A stretch of DNA of 64,000 bases from Chondrosia reniformis (Eukaryota > Porifera > Demospongiae > Chondrillida > Chondrillidae). Within the stretch, counting starts at the first letter, position 1. Every line of letters starts with the position of its first letter. The position numbers were made by a program, and so were the translations under genes. This document shows, piece by piece, positions 31,041 to 41,198 of this stretch. Under the pieces are notes generated by a model. It saw only the letters and a list, made by a program, of their open reading frames with translations. It made no database searches and was not told where the DNA came from. The stretch is from assembly GCA_947172415.1 (NCBI GenBank), contig OX359200.1, positions 188,501 to 252,500 of the forward strand, written 5' to 3'.

Positions 31041-34000
31041 ATGACCTGTAAAATGGGAATAGCCGGATTGTACGATATGGAGGAGACGCTTGGAAAGGGG
31101 CATTTCGCTGTAGTCAAGTCGGCCCGACACGTCTTTACCGGTCTACGGGTCGCTATCAAGGTTATCGACAAGGATAAGTTGGACGATGTCGCGAAGGCCC
31201 ATCTTTTCCAAGAGGTTCGCTGCATGAAATTGGTGACGCACCCGAATATTGTTCGTCTCTACGAAGTGATAGACACGCCATCTAAACTCTACCTGATCCT
31301 GGAGTTGGGAGACGGAGGAGATATGTACGATTTTATCATGAAACACGAGAAAGGAATTGAAGAAGACTTAGCGAGAGACATCTTCAAACAAGTGGTTAAT
31401 GCCATTGATTACTGCCACCGACTCCACGTTGTCCACAGAGATTTGAAGCCAGAGAACTTGGTCTTTTGTAACTCCAGTCACCAGCCCAGAGTGAAGTTGA
31501 CAGACTTTGGTCTATCTAGGAGTTTCATGCCGGGACAAATGTTGGAATCTTCGGTTGGGTCGTTAGAGTATTCAGCTCCCGAGATCCTCCTCGGAGACCA
31601 GTACCACGGGCCATCAATTGGTGAGTGAAAGTTGTAGTCTGTGTACTAGGGGGTGTGTGAGGTGGCCCCAGGGCTGCTAGTGGGTGTGTGAGGTGGCCCC
31701 AGGGCTGCCAGTGGGTGTGTGAGGTGGCCCCAGGGCTGCCAGTGGGTGTGTGAGGTGGCCCCAGGGCTGCCAGTGGGTGTGTGAGGTGGCCCCAGGGCTG
31801 CTAGTGGGTGTGAGGTGGCCCCAGGACTACTGGTGTGTGAATTAAAGATATGCTGTGTGTTGCAAGAGGTAGAAGTGGAGATCAATTGAATGGCATAATG
31901 AAGGAATGCATGTGCTTTGTAATTGTTGTGTGTGATATATATTGGAAGAGATGGAGCGTGTTTATGTGTCAAGACAATGATCTGAGAGAAGTGTATACAC
32001 CTACGCAGGTTCACTCTATACACACACATATGTATGTATGTTGAATTGGTTGGTTTATTGAACAATTTGAAGATACCAAGTTTTTGTAAACTGACCATTT
32101 TCATTTTCCATACTTGGAAACACTTAATCACCTTACCCTGAGATCTAATAGAAATACTACTGCTAGCAGTCTGTTGTTCTCTGTTATTGTTCCAGCCTCC
32201 TTGTATGCGCTATCTGTTAACTCAACATTGCGGTATAGCAAGTTCTAGCCATTCAATATTCGCAATACAATTTAATATCATGAATACAAGGAATACTGTT
32301 TGTAACAAGTCAACAAGGCATACAGCTCACCTGCCTTGTTGCCTCCTCTGCACGCTACACAACCACCTCTGAGAGGATGTGCTCACTGTTGACTGTTGAT
32401 AGAGAGATGGCTACGAAGTCCGCAACACCTTAATGTATATCAGTTTTGATAGTAAATGTGCAGTGAGTTAGGTCATTATAGTGTACATGAACACCCTCAT
32501 CCTGTGAGCCACCACATGTTTGCACAGCACTGCTGCAGTGTCACCTGGCCAGCACTCAGCTAATGAGAATCACTCCTACTTGTTAGAGAGGGGAAGAGGA
32601 AGATACAATACTCCTGTCTACATGTCCAGTACCTTTAAACATAGTCACTGAGACTGGTAGCAACTTACTGTCATTTGATCAAATAAACTTAATAAAATTG
32701 TTTAGTAGAGATTGTATTTGCTTTGAACTTTATTGGTGATGTCACAAGTAGGATCAGTGTCTCCTTTGATGGTTAATTCAACTTCAGTGACTGCCTATGA
32801 CTTTAGGACAACACAATTAGCGTTCCCTACAGTCTGTTTTTCTAGCATGGGAGGTCTATGAATATCATTGTAGATGGATTTTTAAGGATATTCATGAACA
32901 ACTAATGATATTCATAGGCTGTCTAGCCCCCTGTACAGGATGTTTAACTGCAAGAGTGAGTGAATGTTGCATAGGAAACCAGACCAATTGTCTGGCGCAT
33001 CCTGGCCATTTGCCTATGCAAGCAAGCTAGGGAGCTAGTCTTCCTTGAGGAAAGCCCCACATGGCTAGAGGCAGGTGTGATACAGAGTGACCTGCATACA
33101 GAGAGAAGCCCTGTCTGAGCTAGTTTTGGAGTGTACCTACTTGTACTGTGGGCCTTTGTTCATGAAAGGGATTGTGTTTTGTGATTGTTTCAGTTTTATT
33201 TACAGTGTTGAATTGTATTTAAATGGTTTAGTTTCAGTGTACCTCTCTCTTGAATGTGTTCTCTAGATATATGGAGCCTAGGGGTGATTCTGTACATGTT
33301 GATGGTCGGACGCTCTCCCTTCTCTTACGGCAACCCCAGTGAGACACTTACCAACATCATGGATGGCAAGTACGAGACACCCTCCAGCATGTCCATTGTC
33401 TGTAAAGACCTCATCTCTCGGATGTTGGTGGTGGACACGGAGAAGAGAGCCACTATAGCGGAGATCAAGCGCCACCCCTGGCTGATGGACTGTGTGGACG
33501 ATGCTCCCTCTCCCCTGCTGAATCCTTTGGAGATATCTGATGACGACCACAACTATATTGTGGATAAGATGGTCAGTGGGAACTTTGGCACTAAAGAGGA
33601 GATTATCAAGTAAGTGTAGCCTTGCATCACTCTATGGAATACTTTATACTTTAGCTGCCGCCACCTTACTTAACCAACTCCAACTGCCACAAACATGGAG
33701 TGACAATGACCTCCTCATCTTGCTCTGTCTTGCGTACAAGAGCTGGTTTAGTGTACTGGACTACCATCCCTTCATCATTTCCAGTAAATTATGACACATT
33801 CATATCTTTTGGTGCCTTATGAGTATGAAGAAGGTGTTGACATGCTGTGTGAATATTGTGAAAATTAATCTTAAATGGAAGTCTAGTGAATGTATGTGTT
33901 GAGACTTGTAAATTGAGTGGGCCAGATAGGTTGGTCATTGTTGCTGTAATTATTTTAAGGATAAGATAAGGCTGGTGCTATATAGGGGTTCTGTGACTGC

Positions 34001-36575
34001 TAAGTGGATAAATTGTAATAGGCATACATTGGTTGCTAGGAAACAGTACTTTAGAGTTTCCTCATTACATGTTAAACAGTACTACTGGTTTACATTAGTA
34101 CTTTGTTAATTTAAAGAAATGAAAACAGCACATAATGAGATAGGAGTGTACATTGTTAATCTCTTAATACCCTTCCCTGCTGTTGACATGTAAATACGTA
34201 GGTATGTACGTATGTAAGGTGACATTGTGGGAAATAGTAGTGTTATGCCAGTATAGTGTGAAATATGCATAGCTTGGGGTATTGTGAGTGTGTATGGCAC
34301 TTTATTTATACAGTAACATAGGTAATGTTTGACATACAAATTGATTTAGCAAGAAATATTATCTAGTTTAGTATGTTGACAATTCTATTGATCAAATGTG
34401 CAGTTCCAATGTAGGAGGGACTTGTAATCTTAACAAACTGTACATGTTGTTCAGTGTACGATATTTGATCTATAGTTGGTAGGTGTGAGGATGAACAATT
34501 CTCAATAACAGGGAGTGCCACTGCTAATTAGGTCAACTTGATGGCTGGTCCTGAGATTGTAGCCTTTCACTGCTTCTCACTTGATATTCTTGAATAATAG
34601 ACTACCATATGATGGATATATTTGTAACCAGCTCTATATTGGTCCATATTGATCCATATTGATCCATATTGATCCATATTGATCCATCTTGATCCATATT
34701 GATCCATCTTGATCCATCTTGATCCATATTGATCCATCTTGATCCATCTTGATCCATATTGATCCATATTGATCCATATTGATCCATATTGATCCTTATT
34801 GATCCATCTCGATCCATCTTGATCCATCTCGATCCATCTTGATCCATCTCGATCCTCTTGATCCATATTGAGGAATGTCTGTTTCCATGGATACGTACAT
34901 GGTATCTCAAGAGTCATGACCATTTCCTAATAGTGTTAAAGTAATCTCTTCCTCTCCACAGAACCATCAAGGAGAGTCCGTACAGTAGCATCTCTGCTAC
35001 CTACTTCCTGTTGACTGAGGCCGAGCTTCACAGACGGGTCATGAGAGGTGGGTCAACCATCAATCCACAACAAGAGTGTCTTAGGAGAAAGCTGTCGGTT
35101 CCTGACAACCGGATGATATATGGGCTATCCCCAAGGTATGAATGGTATTCACTTACTTCACATCAGTTGCACCTTACATCTGATACACACACAGAACTGT
35201 ATGTACATTAGAGAAAGGTTAGGTTGGCCGAGATTGATTGGATGTAATACCATCACATCTCTTTGGAGATTGGCAAGCATATCTTTGTTGTGTCCCATTA
35301 GTGTGATTACATATTTTCTACTACCATAGGACTACAAAAGGAATTCTTGATACTCCTGAAAAGTCTCGCAACTTGTCCAATGGCTTTGGTTCAGCAGAGC
35401 GAGGAGTGCTCCGCCCACGGAGACCCACCCAGTGTGCTTTTGTATCTCTGGCAAGGGAAAGTCCCAACTCTTCACCATCAGTATTGCGCCAACTTGACTC
35501 ATCACCGCTCACTGAAGGACCACTTTGGAATGGTCCCAAATCTGCCTTCCCCTTGGCCTTGGCTAGTAATGACACAGAATCTCAGATTGTCTCAGCTGAT
35601 CCCGAGTCTGTCTTCCCCAAGGTTCTCATTCAGAGGAAGTTGTCTGCTTTTGAGGAGGAAGACGAAGAGACTGCATCTCCATTTGGTTCCAGAGCAAACT
35701 CTCCGGCCATCAGGAGGTCCCCACTGATGAACCAGTCGCCCATCAGTCCTGCCAGACAGCCTAGCAACAGCAGAGCCAACAAGAATGCACCAGTTGCCAA
35801 CCTGCATGCACACCGCAACTCGTTTAGTAAGAGTGATGGGAGTGATGAGGCGTGCTCGTCAAGTGGAGAGGATGACATGGTACACTTGCTGACATCCTCG
35901 GGGCAAAAACGCAACCACATCTCAAGTCGACTACTGGACCGCTCTCCAGTGCCCTCTCCACACATCCCCCGACGATCTCCTTCTCACACTTGGGGCTTTC
36001 AGTCTGATGATGAAGGGAGAAAGAAGTCAAGAAATGCTAGATCAAGCTCAACCTTTAGAAGAAAGCTAAGAAATTTGCGTAGAGTAGAGAGCTCTAATTC
36101 TGATGATAGCTTTTTCTTTGAGTCCCAATTATCAAATAAGTCTATTTCCAAAAATGGAGTGTCTAATCGCCAAAGGGCCCACTCTATGGAGATTGATGAC
36201 TGCATCAGCACTGACCAGCTGAGAGGAATGATGACAAAGTTGAAAGGCAGAATCTCAAGGGAAAGTAGCAATGGAAGTAATGATATTAACACTGAACATA
36301 ATATTGATTTGACTGCCTTGCGACACCAAGCAGTGACTTCCTTTGAACTGAGCGATGAAGAAGATGGTGGAAGTGACCAAGAGATGGAGATAGAATGTTC
36401 ACAGAACAGTAAGAAGAACGGAAGAGTAATTAAACCAATAAATGGAAAAATCCCTACTCGACATAGTTTCAGCGGATTGACAGAGAAGCAGAAACAGCTA
36501 AAACTGCAATCAGACATTATCAGCATCAAATCAGACACTACCACCTCAAGGAGTGCTTACTGCAGCCTTGTTTAA
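31041..36575 (+). CDS. SNRK: SNF1-related protein kinase SNRK
   Basis: Four exons: 31041-31620, 33267-33609, 34962-35135, 35330-36575 (780 aa). The kinase domain starts at about residue 11 with LGKGHFAVV (Gly loop), VAIKVID (lysine), [11 protein letters not shown] (catalytic loop), [10 protein letters not shown] (DFG) and YSAPEILLG, and ends near [22 protein letters not shown] then matches the UBA-like region after the kinase domain of SNRK. The long C-terminal exon is Ser-rich and mostly disordered, with [17 protein letters not shown] similar in place to the acidic segment of human SNRK. SNRK is an AMPK-related kinase activated by LKB1 on a T-loop Thr; here the T-loop reads [14 protein letters not shown], with Ser/Glu around the usual Thr position. 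Introns 1 and 2 carry minisatellites. Confidence 0.93.
31648..31832. repeat. 31-bp minisatellite in SNRK intron 1, about 6 copies
   Basis: Unit contains GTGTGTGAGGTGGCCCCAGG; begins about 30 bp after the exon 1 donor. Confidence 0.92.
34637..34870. repeat. 10-bp minisatellite in SNRK intron 2, about 23 copies
   Basis: Unit GATCCATATT with GATCCATCTT and GATCCATCTC variants; each unit contains GATC. Confidence 0.95.
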
Positions 36576-37424
36576 TGTATGTCTCACTGTTTTGAATGCA
36601 TCCCTTAATAATTGCTTTTATTTTACTTAATTATGTAATTTCACTTTGCTCCTGGAGAGCTCCTGTAAATATTCCTTGTGTGTGCACTTCTATATTCTCC
36701 AAACTTATTTGTACTGCAATTATTATTGTTTTGTTAACTTTATTTACGTGACACATTTGAAGTTTAAATATTTCCTCAATCATGTATGCCTATGATATAT
36801 GTGTAGCATATATGTATATAATTTGAAAGAAACTTGGGAGAGATTATATACGTACATAGCCAAGGATTCACAGAAGATCGAGATAAAGAAAAAGACTCCC
36901 AGGATCACTGATGAAGGGTGGAATTCCCAGAAACGGCTGTCTGACCCAGTGGAGAAGATAAAAGAAGGAAGAAAAGACTCCTGTATCTACATCCAAAGCT
37001 CTCTTCAGGTTTAGTTCCCCTATAGGCTCTTTTACAGAATAGGCTTATAGCATGTAGGAAAATGGTATCTTAGATTTTTCATACGAACATTGCTGAGGCA
37101 TTTCATTTGAGTAAAGTCAGTAACATTGCTTTTAAATATGGGGGCTCTCTTGTAGGCTACTTAGTGCATGTCTTGCAATATCAGTCACTGATCTCCTCTA
37201 ATTGAGCTATTTGTTTAGGAGGTTGAAACTCGTATAAATATTTCTTCAATGTAAACATTTCTGTCCAAAACTTATCAGTACTGCAATTATACTGACAATA
37301 ACAACATTTTAAGAGTTTTATTGCACAATTATCGAATTGCACTCCTTCCACCAACAATGTTGCTTATCTAAGGCAAAAGAGGTGAAAGGACATAATAGAT
37401 CATGTGATAATCACTAGAAACAAC
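36576..37424. other. SNRK/COQ9 convergent intergenic region with repeat-derived sequence
   Basis: 849 bp between convergent stops. It holds a copy of an interspersed repeat (36943-37085) and two similar A/T-rich blocks (about 36650-36740 and 37200-37300), both containing RTACTGCAATTAT. The COQ9 poly(A) signal (AATAAA, minus) is at 37317-37322. Confidence 0.6.
36943..37085 (+). repeat. Interspersed repeat, copy 1
   Basis: About 140 bp, including GGTTTAGTTCCCCTATAGGC and CTTAGATTTTTCAT. A second copy in the opposite orientation is at 43726-43879; degraded relatives at 28553-28615 and 37690-37750. No coding capacity or terminal repeats are seen, so class is unknown. Confidence 0.75.
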
Positions 37425-38882
37425 TCACTGTCTTACAAGCTCCATAGAGTATGTTAAACCCTTGACTAGTACATTCACCAAACTAAACAGTGGAAGTAGC
37501 CATATGTACACAGAACTGCTGTAATTGTGAGTTGCTAGTACCTCTTTAAAGGAGTGTCCAACTTCCTTGACATCCTTTAATCGCCTCGTCAAAAACTGAT
37601 ATGTTTCTTCAAAATTCTCTGATTTATCTTGTGTCATGTAAAGTTCTAACACAAGATATCATAGGAAGCTAATACCATCAGTAGCAAACAGCAGTAGAGA
37701 GGGGAAGAGAAGAAGTTAAACTGTATCCTCATCCAAAGCTCTACAGGTTTGCCCGAAGTCATTAGCCTAAGAATATTGTGTTTAGTCTATTCTCTTTGTT
37801 TCCTCCATACCTAGCTCCACAGACATGATAATAATAGTTGTCTAAACTTTAAATTATTCCTGAGGTGCTCATCCTTACACTGAAAGTGTAAGAGTTGCCT
37901 TGTACCAGAGGCACTTACCAGTAGAACAGTACACAGCAGCCAGTAGGCCTCTCTTGGTATACCAGTCCATCTGGTGCACAGAAAAGGAATTCAATGCAAC
38001 AATACACAAAATGGCGACTACTAACTTCCGTAGATCTGTCTCCAGCGAAATACCAGATGTCATCCAACATGCGTGCCAGAGAGTGGAGTGCTGAAGGAAG
38101 GTACTGAGGATCGGCTTTGACCGATAAAGCCTGCCAATTGAGAAGGAATAGGAAGAATGTCACAGATGATAAGTAGAAACCACACCTGTGTCCAAGTGCC
38201 AATGTATGGCTCCAGCAAGGCCAGTCGATATCTCACTGCCGCCTCAACCACTTGGTATGGAAGTCTAGAAATTACAACATAGATGTACATCAGAGTCAAT
38301 CAAATGAGGATATATCAACTTACAGGGGCTCCGCTTCCCCTTCAGATGCCTCTTTAGAACTAGTCAGTTCTTCCAAATGATTTAGTAGATTGTCGTTAGA
38401 AGTCTGTTCGAAGTGAGCAACTAAATCGTACGCTCCTCTTGGAAATATGCCGTGAATCGTGCCAGGCAAGTCCAGCGACCTTGCTCCTGCTGATATGGCA
38501 TCCCTGGTCCAACCGTACTCGTGGACAAAGGCGAGCGAGGCGTCCAATATTCGACTCTCCTCTCTTTCAGAATTACCCGGCGAATCGTTGTCTTTGATGC
38601 CATCGGAATGAAAGGACTCCGTAAAACGTATTGGTTTGGTAATGTGAAGGTTCCTAAATCCTTCGCGCTTAGTTTTCAGTTTTGCTGCGTCCAAACCCGT
38701 TGCTGCAAATCTCCAAGATGATATCCCCTTCTGGTTAATTACTGCTCGAATTGGAGTCTTTACAATAACTGCAAATAAATAATTGCCTTGAGTAAATCAC
38801 TAGTCACGCTTGCAAGAGATCTCTTACTTCCTAATGAAAACCGATTCGTGGCTACAGTCAACACTTTAGCTGTGGCGGCCAT
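37425..38882 (-). CDS. COQ9: Ubiquinone biosynthesis protein COQ9, mitochondrial
   Basis: Six minus-strand exons: 38828-38882, 38324-38768, 38186-38264, 38026-38130, 37919-37970, 37425-37645 (318 aa, the human length). The N-terminus MAATAKVLTVATNRFSLG is a mitochondrial presequence. The TetR-like fold starts at RILDASLAFVHEYGWTRDAI and GARSLDLPGTIHGIFPRGAYDL. Lipid-binding-region matches are RYRLALLEPYIGTWTQALS, LARMLDDIWYFAGDRSTE, DWYTKRGLLAAVY and FEETYQFLTRRLKDVKEVGH. COQ9 binds lipid and presents CoQ intermediates to COQ7 in the inner-membrane CoQ synthome. A possible short intron in the last exon (GTACTAG to TTTAG) was not used because removal breaks the frame. An ATTGCGTAA motif lies 21 bp upstream of the start. 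Confidence 0.93.
37690..37750 (+). repeat. Interspersed repeat, degraded partial copy
   Basis: In COQ9 intron 5; shares ATCCAAAGCTCT and the following AGGTTT block with copy 1. Confidence 0.45.
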
Positions 38883-39273
38883 TTTCCCATTTATTGCTCA
38901 ACTTACGCAATCAAACTTTGACGCTGACGGGGTAATGACACTACGTAATAGCGTTCCCCGTTCTCGGACGAAATGCATCCAGCTAGGTGAACTATTCACA
39001 TAGTAGCTAATCCTAATACAAAGCGTAAACAAATTCCCCTATACAGCTATGTGACGAATACCTCATAAGCATTCCGTAACGAAATACGGGAGAAATCCAG
39101 CAGAGCTACTAGCTATGTATCATTAGTGTGGGTACAATTTAAAAGGCATGTTAACTATTTCTGAAACAAACACAGTAAACAACTAGTATAGATGGAAATG
39201 GCCCTTCTGTTCTGAGCTTGCAGATCGTTTATGAGACCTGTAAGAAAACAGAACTTGGCAATTAGACTAAATC
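38883..39273. other. Divergent intergenic region COQ9 / CABIT-SAM 1
   Basis: 391 bp with the COQ9 promoter at its left end (TTACGCAAT at 38903-38911) and the promoter of the first CABIT-SAM gene at its right end. No ORF or repeat is seen. Confidence 0.5.
38903..38911 (-). promoter_or_regulatory. ATTGCGTAA motif upstream of COQ9
   Basis: Reads ATTGCGTAA on the minus strand, 21-29 bp upstream of the COQ9 ATG. Confidence 0.35.
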
Positions 39274-40812
39274 ATGACATCTCGACGACTAGACCATAGA
39301 GACTACGAGAATGACGAGGTTTTCATAGAACTTGAAAGTAATTTGAAAAGAGACCTGTCACAGAATTTCGACAAGCCTCCCATTCCAGCGCCAAGAAGCA
39401 GAAGACTGCCTCCAGAAGATTTACAAGGTCCAAGTGTCCCGGCTCGAAAGTCCTCCTTGCCAACCCGCAATCCTAACCATAGCCTAGTACATTTGAAAAA
39501 CACACCTATGACAAGGTCTTTCCAGGAAGATTCCTTTACGGCACCTTCCCCAGGTTACCAGATAACCAGCTGTACCATGCCATTATCACATCTTGTAAAA
39601 ACCAACGCCCCCTTACCCAGGCTTGTCAAAATTGTACAAGACAAGAGGATTTGTAGGGAGAAAGGTGATAGTTTGGGCGGACAGATAATGCTCCTTAAAT
39701 ATCACAAGAAGTCCAGAGCTCTTCAAGGATCAGATCTTCAATCTAGGCCTGTCACTATACTGCAAAACTCTAAAGTAAAACTTTCACCATTAAAGTCTGA
39801 AATGTATTTGAGCAAATCTATGAGTGCTGAACGTCTCCTTAAGCTTGATCCTGTACCTCCAGTGGTTCGAGTTGCAAATCCATTCTCAACCACCAAGAAT
39901 GGCACAGTTGAAGCAGGCACAATGTTATATTTGAACAGTCAGACAAAGAAACAAGTTAAAGCAAAAATCCCCAATGGCCCAACTTTTACCATCACAGCAA
40001 GAAGTGATGGAGAATTTAGTGCCAATCCCGATGACGTCAAGGTGTTTCCCCTGGAGGTAATATGTAACATATCACTTCCTATTAATGTCCTGCTGGAGCA
40101 TAATGCAACATCTGAAGACATAGTGACACTTAAGGAAGTCACTGAGGTACCAGTTATGGTGGCCCAGCCTTATGACATTGCACTAGCTGCAACACTGCCA
40201 ATGGAAGTAGAGTTGATAGCCGATGGGAGTCTAGATGTAGTGAGAATTGTGCTTGAAGAGAGAGAAAAGGAGGAAGAGGTTTACTACTATGCTAAATGTG
40301 TAGCTCCAGTTCGGCAGCAGCCTGAAAGTAATCTAGAAGACTATGATGATGTTGGAAACTGGACTCAATTTCAGACATCTAGGCCTCCCTCTAGGCCTCC
40401 CTCTAGGACTCCCTCTAGGACTCCCTCTAAAGAGGTCCCAGCTAGTCCCAGATACACTCAGTCTCCAAGAAGATTGCCTATGCCCAGTAAAACTGATAAA
40501 GATGAAGAATATATCCAAATGACTCATCCAATCTCAGGGTTGTCACCCAGTTTTACTTCCGAGGATAGCAAAAGGCAGCAGAATCTAGCATTATTGAAAA
40601 AACAGTCTGTGTCAGATATTTGCAACTTGCTAGGAGCAATGAAATTAGAGAAGTACAAATTTGTCTTTGAAAGGGAAATGATAGACGGTCATCTCATGGC
40701 TAGTTTGACTGAAGAGATGCTATCAAAGGAGTTTGGCATTCAATCTGATGTGCACAAGCTTCGCCTTATGAAGATTATTGATGGAACTCATTCTGTTAAT
40801 GCCTTTCTTTAA
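39274..40812 (+). CDS. CABIT-SAM adaptor 1 (GAREM/THEMIS-like), intronless
   Basis: A single 512-aa ORF. Residues 1-90 are Pro/Arg-rich with PPIPAPRSR and SVPARKSSLPTR, typical SH3 ligands. Residues about 98-330 form a CABIT domain (start SCTMPLSHLVKTNAPLPRLV; later GQIMLLKYHKKSRALQG, KVKLSPLKSEMYLSKSMS, and the DDVKVFPLEVICNISLP segment). A tyrosine-containing acidic linker (EVYYYAKC, EDYDDVGNW) and a short Ser/Arg/Pro repeat (SRPPSRPPSRTPSRTPS) precede a C-terminal SAM domain at about 440-505 (ICNLLGAMKLEKYKFVFE). This order (CABIT, linker, SAM) is that of GAREM, a Grb2-binding adaptor of growth-factor receptors. No introns occur. Its neighbour is a paralog. Confidence 0.85.
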   Translation: MTSRRLDHRDYENDEVFIELESNLKRDLSQNFDKPPIPAPRSRRLPPEDLQGPSVPARKSSLPTRNPNHSLVHLKNTPMTRSFQEDSFTAPSPGYQITSCTMPLSHLVKTNAPLPRLVKIVQDKRICREKGDSLGGQIMLLKYHKKSRALQGSDLQSRPVTILQNSKVKLSPLKSEMYLSKSMSAERLLKLDPVPPVVRVANPFSTTKNGTVEAGTMLYLNSQTKKQVKAKIPNGPTFTITARSDGEFSANPDDVKVFPLEVICNISLPINVLLEHNATSEDIVTLKEVTEVPVMVAQPYDIALAATLPMEVELIADGSLDVVRIVLEEREKEEEVYYYAKCVAPVRQQPESNLEDYDDVGNWTQFQTSRPPSRPPSRTPSRTPSKEVPASPRYTQSPRRLPMPSKTDKDEEYIQMTHPISGLSPSFTSEDSKRQQNLALLKKQSVSDICNLLGAMKLEKYKFVFEREMIDGHLMASLTEEMLSKEFGIQSDVHKLRLMKIIDGTHSVNAFL

Positions 40813-41198
40813 AGAACCTATCAAATATTATATGCACGCAGATCATCAAAGTGTACTTAAATATTTACATATAAATCTAACAAACTCCTACATGTGTGAA
40901 ATTGGAAACAGTAGCTATGCTTGTCAAATCTCTCTTTAATCATAAAAAAACATCTATTATTTTTAGAAGGATTTGTAGTGTACAGCTATTTATATATATT
41001 CTTGATTTTTTTGGATTTTTAATGATTCTTTGAACTTCATTTCTGACATACAAGGTAACATTCTCCAGCCATGCAACTGTCCATCAGTTGTAAACACTTT
41101 ATATATCACATTTCAATTGCCCCCATAGAACAGACCTCCAAGCTACCAAAGTATGAGTGGAATGTGCTACTCTAAGGTTCTCAGAAGTTATATAGAAA
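40813..41198. other. Intergenic spacer between the two CABIT-SAM genes
   Basis: 386 bp, AT-rich; must hold the 3' end of one gene and the promoter of the next. Nothing else is seen. Confidence 0.5.

Noticed and set aside
35373-36575. Separate 400-aa gene starting at 35373
   Set aside because: An acceptor at 35329 and phase agreement show it is the last exon of SNRK.
36799-37014. 71-codon plus ORF after SNRK
   Set aside because: Overlaps an interspersed repeat with another copy at 43726-43879; no homology recognised.
37500-37560. Possible 59-bp intron in the last COQ9 exon
   Set aside because: Removing it breaks the frame to the conserved C-terminal end; read-through gives exactly the family length.
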